A DNA stretch of 64,000 nt from Acinetobacter sp. ANC 3929 (GCF_000369405.1 NZ_KB849994.1:369942-433941); one strand, 5' to 3'. Positions 49,987 through 60,182 are shown, counted from the first letter of the stretch. Notes: generated by a model from the letters alone, not told the origin. Translations and numbers: made by a program.

Positions 49987-50009
49987 AGAACCGTGAGGTT
50001 CTTTTTTTA
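49987..50009 (+). terminator. Terminator of the lpt operon
   Basis: AGAACC-GTGA-GGTTCT stem followed by seven T, 27 bases after lptB. The following 230 bases to the TolC-like gene are very AT-rich and hold no gene; they probably contain its promoter. Confidence 0.88.
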
Positions 50010-50244
50010 TGCCGAAATTTTTAAAAGCTTGACTTGCCTAAATGGAAATATGAATTTTTTTAAATAATATATTGATAGATAACTATTTTATAAATTGAAT
50101 CATTTAGGCATAATCTATAAAAATGTGAACTGATTTACAAAAATATACACATATCTAGTGATGAAATTGTGTGTCGAACGTAGTGTTTTTTATAAAAAAA
50201 TGCTTAAAATGAAAATGCTGAAATGATAACAATACGAAAAAAAT

Positions 50245-51783
50245 ATGAACTTGCAGAACGATATAAAAGTGAATAATGGATCATGGAAAAAAAGTATGGA
50301 TTTTAAGTGGTTACTTTATGTAGCAACATTATCTGTGCCAATGACACATGCAACAACACCGAGTGAACAGTATCACACTTTAAAGAACAATATTTCTAAG
50401 CTTTTTGTCCCCAAAAGTAGTGATGAGTTTAAAGTGGCTCAAATGCAGAAACTGAGTAAATTTTCTGTAGATACTTCATTGGGTGGTGATTTGCCTGTCG
50501 TTGGTTCTGGGCGTCCACAAGATACAGTTCCTGCCGCTTTTTGGCAAAATCAACGGAAAGTATTGAAAGATGCGGTACAGATTGCGGTACAACGTAATCC
50601 AGAAATCTCTCAAGGGATTGCAGCATTGGCTTCGCAAAATGCAAATATTGATGTTGCAAAAGCGGGTTACTACCCGCAAGTAGGTGGTGGGGTAAGCACA
50701 GGTGATTTAGGTAAAAAAAGTACGCGTGGTCAACAGCTACTGACCTTAAGCGCCACTCAAATGATCTATGACTTTGGTAAAGTTAAGTCTGGGGTTGATG
50801 TCGAAAAAGCCAAAGTTTTGGTTGGGCAAGCCAATGTACTGGTGAAAATTGACGACATTTCCTTAGATGCTGCCCAAACCATCATTAATATTCAGCGTTA
50901 TCAAAAGTTAATTCAAATTGCCAATCAGCAGATTGCAGGGATTAAACGTATTCAAGAAATGGCAAACCTGAGAGCCAATGCAGGGATTAGCAGTCAGGCC
51001 GATCCAATACAAGCACAGTCCTACTTGCAATCTGCACAATCCGCGATGATCGCGCAGCAATCCTTATTGAGTCAATACCAGCAGCATTTGTATACCTTGT
51101 TAGGTTTTGATGCGCGTAATACACAATGGACAATTTCAGATGATTTTGTGAAACAGTCCGATTTATATGCAGCGCCACAATTCAATACGATTCCACAAAT
51201 GATTGCAGCACAGGCTGGAATTGAAGTTGCTCGTAATCAAAAATTACAGACACAGGTGAGTAATTATCCAACACTCGCTTTAAAAGGTGAGCTAAGTCAG
51301 GCTTTGCATGGACGAAATCCAGGCAATGATAAAGAGGGTGGATTTGATAGTGCCATTATGTTTGAAGCCAGCAGTCAGTTTTATCAAGGGGGAGCAACCT
51401 CCTCAAAAACAAGAGCTGCCAGTTTTGCTGAAGAGGCAGCAAAAGCACAAGTCAATGCAGTTTATTTAAAGGTCCTGGATCAAATCAGAACCAGTCGAGA
51501 ACAAATTGAAAATAAGCAACGCCAAATGCAGGTGTTGGCAGGACAACAAGCAACAACAATACGAACCCGAGAACTTTATCAAGAACAATATAAATTGGGA
51601 ACCCGAACTCTGGTCGATCTGCTCAATGCAGAACAAGCGATTCATAGTGCGAATTCAGAGGCAGAAACAGCACGTTACGACATTTACAGCAGTATTGCAC
51701 AATACATCGCTGCGACAGGACGTTCTCGACAAGCCTATGACCTCAATAATATAAAAATCCAAGGATTTGAGGTACAGCCATGA
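50245..51783 (+). CDS. TolC-family outer membrane protein of a type I secretion system
   Basis: 512 residues. A signal segment (WLLYVATLSVPMTHATT) follows a 17-residue extension; the real start could be Met18 in SMDFKWLL. Two OEP repeats: LKDAVQIAVQRNPEISQGIAALASQ ... LSATQMIYDFGKVKSGV and MIAAQAGIEVARNQ ... YKLGTRTLVDLLNAEQAIHSANSEAETARYD. It forms the outer-membrane tunnel. Overlaps the ABC transporter gene by 4 bases. Confidence 0.9.
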   Translation: MNLQNDIKVNNGSWKKSMDFKWLLYVATLSVPMTHATTPSEQYHTLKNNISKLFVPKSSDEFKVAQMQKLSKFSVDTSLGGDLPVVGSGRPQDTVPAAFWQNQRKVLKDAVQIAVQRNPEISQGIAALASQNANIDVAKAGYYPQVGGGVSTGDLGKKSTRGQQLLTLSATQMIYDFGKVKSGVDVEKAKVLVGQANVLVKIDDISLDAAQTIINIQRYQKLIQIANQQIAGIKRIQEMANLRANAGISSQADPIQAQSYLQSAQSAMIAQQSLLSQYQQHLYTLLGFDARNTQWTISDDFVKQSDLYAAPQFNTIPQMIAAQAGIEVARNQKLQTQVSNYPTLALKGELSQALHGRNPGNDKEGGFDSAIMFEASSQFYQGGATSSKTRAASFAEEAAKAQVNAVYLKVLDQIRTSREQIENKQRQMQVLAGQQATTIRTRELYQEQYKLGTRTLVDLLNAEQAIHSANSEAETARYDIYSSIAQYIAATGRSRQAYDLNNIKIQGFEVQP

Positions 51784-53903
51784 TTACAAAAATAACTTAT
51801 CAGCCATGGTTACAAGCAATTTTAACCATTGCCAAGCATTATCGAATTGAACCCTCTGAGGAACGGATTCGTTTACAACTTGACTGGAACCAGAACCAAA
51901 ATTTGGATGAAGTTCTGGTACTTATTAGTCGACAGATTGGCTTAAACCTCAGAAAGGTTGCTTTTACCAATGAGGTGATCAACCCTTGGAGGTTGCCTGT
52001 TCTCGTCGAACTGGCTGATGGACAAGTGGGCGTCATTGATAAGGCTGACGGAGCGGGTCATGTCAGTATCCAGCTCAGTGGTGATCAAGGCTTATCGCAG
52101 AAATTTGCTGTTGGTGCGTTAAAACATATTATCAAGAATGTGTATGTCCTTCGCCCTGAACAGTCTGTTCCCGATGCGCGTGTTGACGAATATATCAAGC
52201 CTTTTGAGCAGAGTTGGTTCTGGTCTATTGTATTGCAAGACTGGAAACGTTATATCGATATCATGTTGGCATCGATGATCGCCAATATCTTGGCATTGGC
52301 AACCATCATTTTTTCCATGCAAGTCTATGACCGTGTGGTGCCATCGCAATCCATTCCTACGCTTTGGGTCTTGGCGGGTGGTGTACTGATTGCAGCTATT
52401 TTTGAGTTTGTACTCAGACTGTCCCGTGTTTACATTTCCGACATTATTGGTAAACGTGCGGATTTACGCATTTCGGATCGTGTTTTTGGTCACGCACTAA
52501 GAATTAAAAACAGTGAACGCTCTAAGTCAACAGGAACCTTTATTTCACAAATTCGTGAATTAGAAGGTGTACGTGAGTTGGTGACCTCAACAACGATGGG
52601 GGCAATTGCAGATCTGCCGTTCTTCTTTTTATTCCTTGTAATTTTTGCAGTGATTGGTGGCAACTTATTCTGGGTCATGTTGTTGGTGGTTCCTCTAATG
52701 ATCTTACCTGCGATTTTGGCTCAAAAGAAATTGGCGCAGTTGGCACAGGAAGGGATGCGTGAATCTTCGATTCGTAATGCAATCTTGGTCGAAGCTGTAC
52801 AAGGAATTGAAGATATTAAGTTATTACGCGCTGAGTCTCGTTTCCAAAACCAATGGAACCACATGAATGAGGTGTCGGCTGATATCAGTATGCAGCAGCG
52901 GAAAATTGTGGGCATCCTCACGGCTTGGACACAAAAAATTCAAGGTTTAACCTATGCTGCCGTGATTTTAGTGGGCTGCTTTGCGGTGATGAAAGGTGAT
53001 ATGACGACGGGTGCATTGGTTGCTTGTTCGATTTTATCTTCTCGTATGTTGGCGCCTATTTCACAAATCACAGGTATTTTAGGTCGTCTACAACAGGCAA
53101 AAGTAGCGAAAAAAGGCCTTGATGAATTAATGAAAAAACCTGTCGATCAGGCCGATCAAGCACATTTGGTCCATAAAGAAGTATTGCATGGTGACTACGA
53201 ACTAAAAAACGTTGCATTTCAATATACGGAAGATGATCCACGACCAAGCCTTGCGATTCCTCACCTTAAAATTCGTGCAGGTGAGCGTATTGCGATCTTG
53301 GGACGGAATGGTGCTGGTAAATCAACACTTCTACAAATTTTGTCTGCGATGCAATTTCCGAATGCAGGTTCGGTGCATTTAGATGATTTAGATATTAGTT
53401 TGATTGATCCTGCTGATGTCCGTCGTGATATGGGATTGCTCAACCAAAATTCGCATTTATTTTATGGCACCATTCGTGAAAACTTGACCCTTGGCGCACC
53501 TTTAGCACGTGATGAAGACATTCTGAAAGCCTTAAAAGTCACTGGGGCGCTGAGCTTTGTACATGAGAAAAAAGAAGGTTTGGACCATTTGGTTTTAGAA
53601 GGGGGCGTTGGTTTTTCTGGCGGGCAACGACAAGCTTTATTGCTTGCACGATTATTAATTCGTCAACCGAATATCTTATTGTTAGATGAACCAACGGCTT
53701 CGATTGATGATGTGGCTGAGAAACAACTGATTGATCATTTGAGAACTTGGTTAGGTTATCGAACCTTAGTCGTGGCGACGCACCGACGTGCTGTTTTGGA
53801 ATTGGTTGACCGAATTATTGTCATGAATGAAGGCAAGATTGTCATGGATGGACCAGTAGACCAAGTTTTACAACAATCATCTATAAAACAAAAAATAGTT
53901 TAA
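51780..53903 (+). CDS. Type I secretion ABC transporter (LapB-like)
   Basis: 707 residues. N-terminal C39-like domain without the catalytic Cys (residues 1-130; CLD type used for RTX adhesins), six-helix exporter domain (160-440), and NBD with Walker A GRNGAGKST (508-516), signature FSGGQRQ (612-618) and Walker B ILLLDEPTASID. It energises one-step export of large proteins, as LapB does for LapA or in Bap export. Operon with tolC-like and hlyD-like genes. Confidence 0.92.
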   Translation: MITKITYQPWLQAILTIAKHYRIEPSEERIRLQLDWNQNQNLDEVLVLISRQIGLNLRKVAFTNEVINPWRLPVLVELADGQVGVIDKADGAGHVSIQLSGDQGLSQKFAVGALKHIIKNVYVLRPEQSVPDARVDEYIKPFEQSWFWSIVLQDWKRYIDIMLASMIANILALATIIFSMQVYDRVVPSQSIPTLWVLAGGVLIAAIFEFVLRLSRVYISDIIGKRADLRISDRVFGHALRIKNSERSKSTGTFISQIRELEGVRELVTSTTMGAIADLPFFFLFLVIFAVIGGNLFWVMLLVVPLMILPAILAQKKLAQLAQEGMRESSIRNAILVEAVQGIEDIKLLRAESRFQNQWNHMNEVSADISMQQRKIVGILTAWTQKIQGLTYAAVILVGCFAVMKGDMTTGALVACSILSSRMLAPISQITGILGRLQQAKVAKKGLDELMKKPVDQADQAHLVHKEVLHGDYELKNVAFQYTEDDPRPSLAIPHLKIRAGERIAILGRNGAGKSTLLQILSAMQFPNAGSVHLDDLDISLIDPADVRRDMGLLNQNSHLFYGTIRENLTLGAPLARDEDILKALKVTGALSFVHEKKEGLDHLVLEGGVGFSGGQRQALLLARLLIRQPNILLLDEPTASIDDVAEKQLIDHLRTWLGYRTLVVATHRRAVLELVDRIIVMNEGKIVMDGPVDQVLQQSSIKQKIV

Positions 53904-53920
53904 TATTAAGAGGAAAATGT

Positions 53921-55111
53921 ATGAGTGAACAACAACAAAACAGCAGTCGTCCAATGAATGTAACTTATAAGGAACCTAAGTTACCTCGTTCGACACTCGT
54001 TGTTTGGATGATTGGGATTGGCTTACTTTCACTCTTAATCTGGGCGTGGTTATTTAATCTAGAAGAAGTTTCAACAGGTACCGGTAAGGTCATTCCATCT
54101 TCAAAAGAACAGATTATTCAGTCACTTGAAGGTGGAATTCTAACTAAGCTCGATGTGAATGAGGGGGATGTAGTTGAAAAAGGACAAGTCCTTGCACAGC
54201 TTGACCCAACGCGGCTTGCATCAAATGTTGGGGAGTCGAAATCTTTATTGATTTCTGCACAGGCAACCGCAGCGCGTTTACGTGCTGAAGTAAATGGTAC
54301 GCCTTTAAGTTTCCCAGAAGAAGTTCAAAAAAATCCTAAACTTGTACAGGAAGAGACGGCGCTGTATTTGTCGCGCCGTGCCAATTTAGATCAGTCAATT
54401 GAAGGTTATGAACAGGCTTCTAAATTAGTGCGCCAGGAACTTGCAATGACTGAGCCCTTGGTTGCGAAAGGTGCTGCCAGTGAGGTTGAAGTATTACGCT
54501 TAAAGCGTGAAGCCAATGATTTAAGCAATAAAATCAATGACACACGCAATCAATATTATGTAAAGGCCAGAGAGGAATTGTCTAAGGCCAATACCGATAT
54601 CCAAACTCAGCAACAAGTGGTGAATGGTCGAAATGACAGCTTGTCACGCGCAGTGTTTAAAGCACCTGTACGTGGTGTGGTGAAAGAAATTGACGTTACT
54701 ACAGTGGGAGGTGTCATTCCTCAAAATGGCAAGCTCATGACGATTGTACCTTTAGAAGATAAATTGTTGATTGAAGCACGTATTTCACCGCGAGATATTG
54801 CATTTATCCATCCAGGGCAAGAAGCTTTAGTTAAAATTACAGCTTATGATTATTCTATTTATGGGGGTCTAAACGGAAAGGTCACGGTGATTTCACCAGA
54901 TACCATTCGTGATGAGGTGAAGCAGGATCAATTCTATTATCGTGTATATATCCGTACCGACTCAGACCGTTTATACAACAAAGCAGGTAAAACTTTTAGC
55001 ATTACCCCGGGTATGGTAGCAACCGTTGATATTCGTACGGGGCAAAAAACCATTATGGATTACTTGTTGAAACCGTTTAATAAAGCCAAAGAAGCGTTAC
55101 GCGAACGCTAA
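53921..55111 (+). CDS. HlyD-family membrane fusion protein (LapC-like)
   Basis: 396 residues. One transmembrane helix (LVVWMIGIGLLSLLIWAWLF), lipoyl-like motif (SLEGGILTKLDVNEGDVVEKGQVLAQLD), a coiled-coil hairpin (150-240), and the C-terminal beta-barrel (RAVFKAPVRGVVKEIDVTTVGGVI, FSITPGMVATVDIRTGQKTIMDYLLKPF). The PF-containing end is diagnostic for T1SS fusion proteins. AAGAGGAAAA ribosome site. Confidence 0.93.
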   Translation: MSEQQQNSSRPMNVTYKEPKLPRSTLVVWMIGIGLLSLLIWAWLFNLEEVSTGTGKVIPSSKEQIIQSLEGGILTKLDVNEGDVVEKGQVLAQLDPTRLASNVGESKSLLISAQATAARLRAEVNGTPLSFPEEVQKNPKLVQEETALYLSRRANLDQSIEGYEQASKLVRQELAMTEPLVAKGAASEVEVLRLKREANDLSNKINDTRNQYYVKAREELSKANTDIQTQQQVVNGRNDSLSRAVFKAPVRGVVKEIDVTTVGGVIPQNGKLMTIVPLEDKLLIEARISPRDIAFIHPGQEALVKITAYDYSIYGGLNGKVTVISPDTIRDEVKQDQFYYRVYIRTDSDRLYNKAGKTFSITPGMVATVDIRTGQKTIMDYLLKPFNKAKEALRER

Positions 55112-55123
55112 TTTCTATGGATC

Positions 55124-55152
55124 AAAAACCTCGCTCAATGCGAGGTTTTTTT
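55124..55152 (+). terminator. Terminator of the secretion operon
   Basis: Perfect stem AAAAACCTCG / CGAGGTTTTT with a 7-base loop and T tail, 13 bases after the HlyD-like stop. Confidence 0.9.
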
Positions 55153-55300
55153 GCGCTCGACAAAGATGAATTTTGGAAAAAAGGCATCTCAAATAACAAG
55201 ATTACACCATTCAAATATTGATCAGTTCTGATAAAGTAAATTGAATTACTGGAAAATTCATGTAATTGAGAAGGAACTGAAAAGCTAAAAAAGGATGGTT

Positions 55301-56992
55301 ATGCAAAATAATGTAATTATTGACGAACTTAAAGATGTATTGAAACCACATCAGATTCTCACCACAGCAATCGCGAAGGCACCTTATTTAAAAGGGTTCA
55401 GGGTTGGAAAGGGTGAAGCTCTAGCGGTGGTTATTCCTGACAGCTTATTAGAGCTTTGGAAAATATTGGAGTGTTGTGTCAAACATGATGTGATCATGAT
55501 TCTACAGGCAGCGAACACGGGTGTTACAGGTGGTTCAACTCCAGATTCTAATCATTATGACCGTGATGTTCTGGTCATCAGTACACGAAAATTAAAAGGC
55601 TTACAGTTATTAGAACAAGCAACTCAAGTGATTGCTTTTCCTGGAACCACACTAACCGAATTGGAAAATGCACTCAAACCTTATCAGCGAGAACCGCATT
55701 CAGTGATTGGCTCTTCATGTATTGGTGCTTCCGTAATCGGTGGTGTCTGTAATAATTCAGGAGGTTCTTTAATTCATCGTGGGCCGACTTATACTGAAAA
55801 ATCTTTATTTGCCCAGATTGATGACACGGGGAAGTTAATTTTAGTCAATCATTTAGGTATCGATTTAGGTGACACACCTGAAGCAATTTTTGCCAATTTA
55901 GAACAGCAAAACTATGTTACGGGCCAAACAGCTACATGGTCAGGACGAATTTGGGCAGACAATTATGCGGATAATTTGCGTGATACTACTTCTCCAACAC
56001 CGACCCGATTTAATGGCAATCCTGAATATTTACACGAGAGTGCAGGTTGCTCAGGTAAATTAGCGGTCTTTGCTGTTCGATTACCGACCTTTGAAGCCGC
56101 AACACAAACCAGCACCTATTTCATCGGAAGTCATGATGCGTCGGAACTAATTCAGTTACGCAAATATCTATTGCAGCATTTGTCTGTACTTCCCAGCCAA
56201 GCTGAATATATGCATAGACAGAGCTTCGAACATACCCAACGTTATGCCAAGCATATGTACAAGGCGATTGAGATCTGGGGGGCTGAAAAAATTCCGATGC
56301 TCTTGGCGCTGAAATCACGGGTAGATGCACTTTTCAAACGTGTGCCGATACTGCCAAGCAATATGACAGATCGTTTGATTCAGTTGTTTAATCGTCTCAC
56401 ACCAACGTGGGTTGAGCCGAGATTACAGGCATTTCAGCAAAAATATCAGCATCTACTGATGCTGAAAATCGATATGCAGCAAAATGATGAGTTAAAGCAT
56501 TTATTCATGGGTTTTTTCGAAGGGAAAACAGAGCAATTTTTTCAATGTAATGAAAAAGAAGAGAAAAATGTTTTTCTGATCCGTTTTGCTGTTGGCGGCT
56601 GCATGGTTTATTACTGTGATCGTGAAGCAATTGATCCCAATGAACGATTGGTCTCGTTTGATGTTGCATTTAGACGTAATGACCAGCAATGGTTAATCGA
56701 GCTACCTGAGCATCTTCAGCAACAGGTGATCATGGAAATTAGTGCAGGTCACTTTTTTTGTTTTGTTTTACATCAAGACTATCTGCTCAAACAAGGCGTG
56801 GATGCTCAGCAGTTTAAGAAAGAAGTGCTGAGCTATTTACAGCAACGAGGTGCTAAATACCCAGCTGAACATAATATTGGTCATCTTTATCAAGCGTCTT
56901 CTGATTATTCAGCACATTTAAAACAATTGGATCCGACCAATAGTTTTAATCCAGGGATAGGCAAAACCAGTAAATATAAGCATTGGCGTTAA
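55301..56992 (+). CDS. dld: Quinone-dependent D-lactate dehydrogenase
   Basis: 563 residues from the ATG at 55301 with AAGGA upstream (a second ATG lies two codons before). FAD-binding PCMH domain (MILQAANTGVTGGSTPDSNHYDRDVLVISTRKLKG, SSCIGASVIGGVCNNSGGSLIHRGP) and a Dld-type membrane-binding C-terminal part (AEHNIGHLY, LDPTNSFNPGIGKTSK). It oxidises D-lactate to pyruvate and passes electrons to quinone at the inner membrane. Length matches E. coli Dld. Alone, not with an lld operon. Confidence 0.93.
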   Translation: MQNNVIIDELKDVLKPHQILTTAIAKAPYLKGFRVGKGEALAVVIPDSLLELWKILECCVKHDVIMILQAANTGVTGGSTPDSNHYDRDVLVISTRKLKGLQLLEQATQVIAFPGTTLTELENALKPYQREPHSVIGSSCIGASVIGGVCNNSGGSLIHRGPTYTEKSLFAQIDDTGKLILVNHLGIDLGDTPEAIFANLEQQNYVTGQTATWSGRIWADNYADNLRDTTSPTPTRFNGNPEYLHESAGCSGKLAVFAVRLPTFEAATQTSTYFIGSHDASELIQLRKYLLQHLSVLPSQAEYMHRQSFEHTQRYAKHMYKAIEIWGAEKIPMLLALKSRVDALFKRVPILPSNMTDRLIQLFNRLTPTWVEPRLQAFQQKYQHLLMLKIDMQQNDELKHLFMGFFEGKTEQFFQCNEKEEKNVFLIRFAVGGCMVYYCDREAIDPNERLVSFDVAFRRNDQQWLIELPEHLQQQVIMEISAGHFFCFVLHQDYLLKQGVDAQQFKKEVLSYLQQRGAKYPAEHNIGHLYQASSDYSAHLKQLDPTNSFNPGIGKTSKYKHWR

Positions 56993-57141
56993 GGTCTAAC
57001 ACAATCAGACTTTTTGTAAGCTGAGTGATCTCTACGATCAGTCCTCATCTCGTCATTTGCTAAGCCCCTAGCACTATATGAGGTTTTTTATTTAGGTCGT
57101 AAAAAGCTATAATCTTGTTTTAAATTTTATATTTATGTTTT

Positions 57142-57747
57142 ATGCCATTCACCATTGCCAGTTCAGTTACTTTTGAAGAAGACATTAAAAAAAGTCGTTT
57201 CCAAGCGATTGCGGCAGTTGTTGAAAATGAACAGCAAGTAAAGACCTTTTTAGAAGAAACCAAAGATTTATCCACGACCCATCAATGTTGGGCATGGAAG
57301 ATAGCTCATCATGTTCGTTTTAATGATGATGGTGAACCTTCGGGAACAGCAGGGCGGCCCATACTTGCTACCATTGAAGGGAATGATCTGACCAATATCA
57401 TTGTATTGGTAAATCGTTGGTATGGCGGTATTAAATTGGGTACTGGCGGTTTAGTACGAGCTTATGGCGGATGTGCAGGGCAATGTTTGCTTCTTGCTGA
57501 AAAAATTGAGCTGATTGAAAAAAAACAAATCCGCTTCAGCTGTTGGTTTAATGAATGGGCCATTATTCAATATGAATTAATGCAACAACAGATTGAGTAC
57601 CAAGAGAATTATACTGAAACAGGTGTTGCTATTGATGCACGTGTTCAAGTCCATCAGATTGAGCCGTTAAAACTCAAACTTCAAGATGTCACGAGAGGCC
57701 GTGAGCAAGTGCGATTGGTTGATGAGGAGCAAGATAAAAATGAGTGA
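57142..57747 (+). CDS. YigZ / IMPACT-family protein
   Basis: 201 residues. The Impact N-terminal core is clear: SSVTFEEDIKKSRFQAIAAVV, THQCWAWKIAHHVRFNDDGEPSGTAGRPILATI, NIIVLVNRWYGGIKLGTGGLVRAYGG. A C-terminal DUF1949-like domain follows. Role not settled in bacteria (translation-linked regulation in eukaryotic IMPACT). The end overlaps the next gene by 8 bases. Confidence 0.9.
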   Translation: MPFTIASSVTFEEDIKKSRFQAIAAVVENEQQVKTFLEETKDLSTTHQCWAWKIAHHVRFNDDGEPSGTAGRPILATIEGNDLTNIIVLVNRWYGGIKLGTGGLVRAYGGCAGQCLLLAEKIELIEKKQIRFSCWFNEWAIIQYELMQQQIEYQENYTETGVAIDARVQVHQIEPLKLKLQDVTRGREQVRLVDEEQDKNE

Positions 57748-58354
57748 TCCTTTACTAAAATACCGAGAGCAACATAAGCAACGCTTGAATTATATGCCTT
57801 GGCTGTATTGGTCTTTGAAACCGAAACATCGGGAATGGGCCGAAGCATGGCAGGCAGAATATCAGGCTTATTTGATGGAAATGGAAACTGTCGAAATTGG
57901 TCAGAACTGCTTTATTTCACCTTTGGCTCATATTTTTGCAGAGCGTGGTCGCAAAATCAGTATTGGAGACAATACTTTTGTCGCTGCAGATTGCACTTTG
58001 CATGGCCCCTTAGAGATTGGCAATGAAGTGGCCATTAACCATCATTGCATTTTAGATGGGGGACGTACGGGGATTAGGTTACATGATCAGGTTCGGATAG
58101 CTGCCTATAGCCATTTATATGCGTTTGATCATGGGATGGAAATGGATCGTCCAATCTATCAACAACCTGTGACTTCCAAAGGCATTGAGATTGGCCGTGA
58201 TGTCTGGCTTGGGGCACATGTGGGTATTAAGGATGGAATCAAGATTGGCGATCATGCCGTGGTGGGTATGAACAGTATGGTAACCAAGAATGTTGAAGAT
58301 TATGCGGTTGTTGCAGGGAATCCTGCAAAATTAATTCGTTATCGAACTGAATAA
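57740..58354 (+). CDS. Hexapeptide-repeat acyltransferase
   Basis: 204 residues from ATG 57740 (MSDPLLKYREQ). An N-terminal helix region is followed by a left-handed beta helix of hexapeptide repeats (ISPLAHIFAERGRKISIGDNTFVAADCTLHGPLEIGNEVAINHHCILDGG) and the usual end GIEIGRDVWLGAHVGIKDGIKIGDHAVVGMNSMV ... VVAGNPAKLI. Acetyl- or other acyl-transfer to a sugar or similar substrate; acceptor unknown. Confidence 0.88.
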   Translation: MSDPLLKYREQHKQRLNYMPWLYWSLKPKHREWAEAWQAEYQAYLMEMETVEIGQNCFISPLAHIFAERGRKISIGDNTFVAADCTLHGPLEIGNEVAINHHCILDGGRTGIRLHDQVRIAAYSHLYAFDHGMEMDRPIYQQPVTSKGIEIGRDVWLGAHVGIKDGIKIGDHAVVGMNSMVTKNVEDYAVVAGNPAKLIRYRTE

Positions 58355-58460
58355 AAAAGCGTATGAGATTCGATACATAAATTTAACCCACCACGCTTTC
58401 ATCTATGCTAAGTTAAAAATAAGTAGAAGACCTAAGGTATATACCTAGAGAGAGGCGAAA

Positions 58461-59303
58461 ATGAACCGTGTAATTGCATGTATTGATTCTTCACCCTGCA
58501 TTGATGCTGTTGCAGAAGCCGCAGTGTGGGTTGCGAAACAAACGCAAAGAGAGTTGGTACTGTTGCAAATCTTGGACTATTACCCAGCTAGCTACCATTT
58601 AGGTGAAATCAGTGGCGTGATTGGCTTTGAAAGTAATGCCATGCTACTCAAAGAACTTGCGGAGTTGGAACAAAAACAAAGTGAGTTGGCACTCGATTAT
58701 AGTAATAATTTACTTAAACACATTTCCGAACTAATCGAAAAACAATATGGCTTAACCAGCACCAAGATTCAGGAAAAAGGTGATTTTCTTGAACAAAGTT
58801 TTAATATCCTGAATGAAAATGATGTTGTCATCATGGGACGGGTAGGTGAACGTGCTGCCGAGAAGAACAAACCGATTGGAAGTAATGTTGAAAACTTTAT
58901 TCGTGGTGCAAATTGTACGGTGATTACCGTTGGGGAACATTTCCAGCCACCGAAACGCTTTATCTTCGCTTATGAATATTCACCAACCTGCCAAAAGATG
59001 CTGCAACGTATCGCGCAGAGTGACCTGTTGAAGAAACTGCAATGTCATTTACTGTATGTTGGTGATCATCCTGAAATGCTGGCTGAGCCTGAGAAGTATC
59101 TGACGGATGCAGGATTAGAGGTAGTATCGGTTTACCGTTATGGTGATGTGGCCCAAAATATCCTTGAATATCAAAGAGAACATGATATTCAATTGATTGT
59201 ACTGGGTGCATTTAGCCACAGTAAAATTCATCAATTCTTCTTGGGCAGTATCACTACAACGATCTTCCGTAATGCCAATGTTCCACTATTAGTTGCTAAG
59301 TGA
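58461..59303 (+). CDS. Two-domain universal stress protein
   Basis: 280 residues, tandem UspA folds. Domain one (RVIACIDSSPCIDAVAEAAVWVA ... VVIMGRVGER) and domain two (RFIFAYEYSPTCQKMLQRIAQ ... LIVLGAFSHSKIHQFFLGSITTTIFRNANVPLLVAK). The second has a GxxxHSxxHxxxxGSxT ATP-binding-like signature. GAGAGAGGC ribosome site. Probable stress-tolerance function. Confidence 0.9.
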   Translation: MNRVIACIDSSPCIDAVAEAAVWVAKQTQRELVLLQILDYYPASYHLGEISGVIGFESNAMLLKELAELEQKQSELALDYSNNLLKHISELIEKQYGLTSTKIQEKGDFLEQSFNILNENDVVIMGRVGERAAEKNKPIGSNVENFIRGANCTVITVGEHFQPPKRFIFAYEYSPTCQKMLQRIAQSDLLKKLQCHLLYVGDHPEMLAEPEKYLTDAGLEVVSVYRYGDVAQNILEYQREHDIQLIVLGAFSHSKIHQFFLGSITTTIFRNANVPLLVAK

Positions 59304-59320
59304 TTCATTTTATTCCATAT

Positions 59321-59347
59321 AGTTATCCGCAATTCCTGTGGATAACT
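59321..59347. repeat. Inverted repeat with two DnaA-box-like sequences
   Basis: AGTTATCC and GGATAACT form an 8-base inverted repeat with an 11-base spacer. It includes TTATCCGCA (one mismatch) and, on the other strand, the consensus DnaA box TTATCCACA. It is in the 119-base gap between convergent genes and has no T run, so it is not an obvious terminator. Confidence 0.35.
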
Positions 59348-59422
59348 GTATGGAAAAGCACTGGAGATAAATATAATTTGTTGATATTGCACAACTAAAT
59401 TAAATAGGTTGTTTTTTAATCT

Positions 59423-60091
59423 CTACTTGACGATTGCAATGGCAAAACCATCGTGGCCTTTTGAACCAACGGTTTGCAAAGCTGTACAAGAAAGCAGTTG
59501 AGGGTGATCTTTCAACGCCGTGAATGCTTCACGGATTCCTTCAATACTTGGTTTCTTGTTATTCTCATCCAGAATATCTCCTGCACGAATCACATTATCC
59601 AGTACGATAATGGTACCTGAGTGAGCAAGTTTTAAACTTAATTCAAAATACTCACGGTAACTTTGTTTATCCGCATCAATGAAAATCAAATCAAACGGCT
59701 CACTACCTTCTGCGATCAATTGGTTCATGATATCTGCACCACGACCTTTTTTGAGCTCGATTGTGGTTGGCATATTGGCAAAATCAATATTTTCCTGCGC
59801 AATGATGACATGGGTATCACGGCCTTCAACGGTGAGTAGATAACCATCTTCAGGAAGGGCCTTGGCCAGCCAAATGGTACTATAAGCTCCAAAAGTACCG
59901 AGTTCCAATACACGTTTGCATTGATTCATCTGAATCAACATTTGCAAAAACATGCCTTGATTTGGTGCAACAGCCAAATGATTAGAAAATCCCTGAGTAT
60001 CAGTATTGTCTAATGCATGTTGAAGTCTTGGGTCTGTGGGAATTAAATGTGAATTGATATAGTCATCAATCTCGGTCCACATCTGTTGCAT
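59423..60091 (-). CDS. SAM-dependent O-methyltransferase
   Basis: 222 residues from ATG 60091. Catechol/caffeoyl-CoA type: NQGMFLQMLIQM, motif I VLELGTFGAYSTIWLAKALP, LTVEGRD, FDLIFIDADKQSYREYFELSLKL, GTIIVLDNVIRAG and GHDGFAIAIVK end. It methylates a hydroxyl of a small molecule that I cannot specify. Confidence 0.92.
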   Translation of the reverse strand: MQQMWTEIDDYINSHLIPTDPRLQHALDNTDTQGFSNHLAVAPNQGMFLQMLIQMNQCKRVLELGTFGAYSTIWLAKALPEDGYLLTVEGRDTHVIIAQENIDFANMPTTIELKKGRGADIMNQLIAEGSEPFDLIFIDADKQSYREYFELSLKLAHSGTIIVLDNVIRAGDILDENNKKPSIEGIREAFTALKDHPQLLSCTALQTVGSKGHDGFAIAIVK

Positions 60092-60182
60092 AATCAAGTT
60101 TACCTATGAATCTGTTAGCTGCATTTTAAACATTTATGCTCAGAGTGCAATTTGATTGGCACATGAAACATCATCATGAAAC

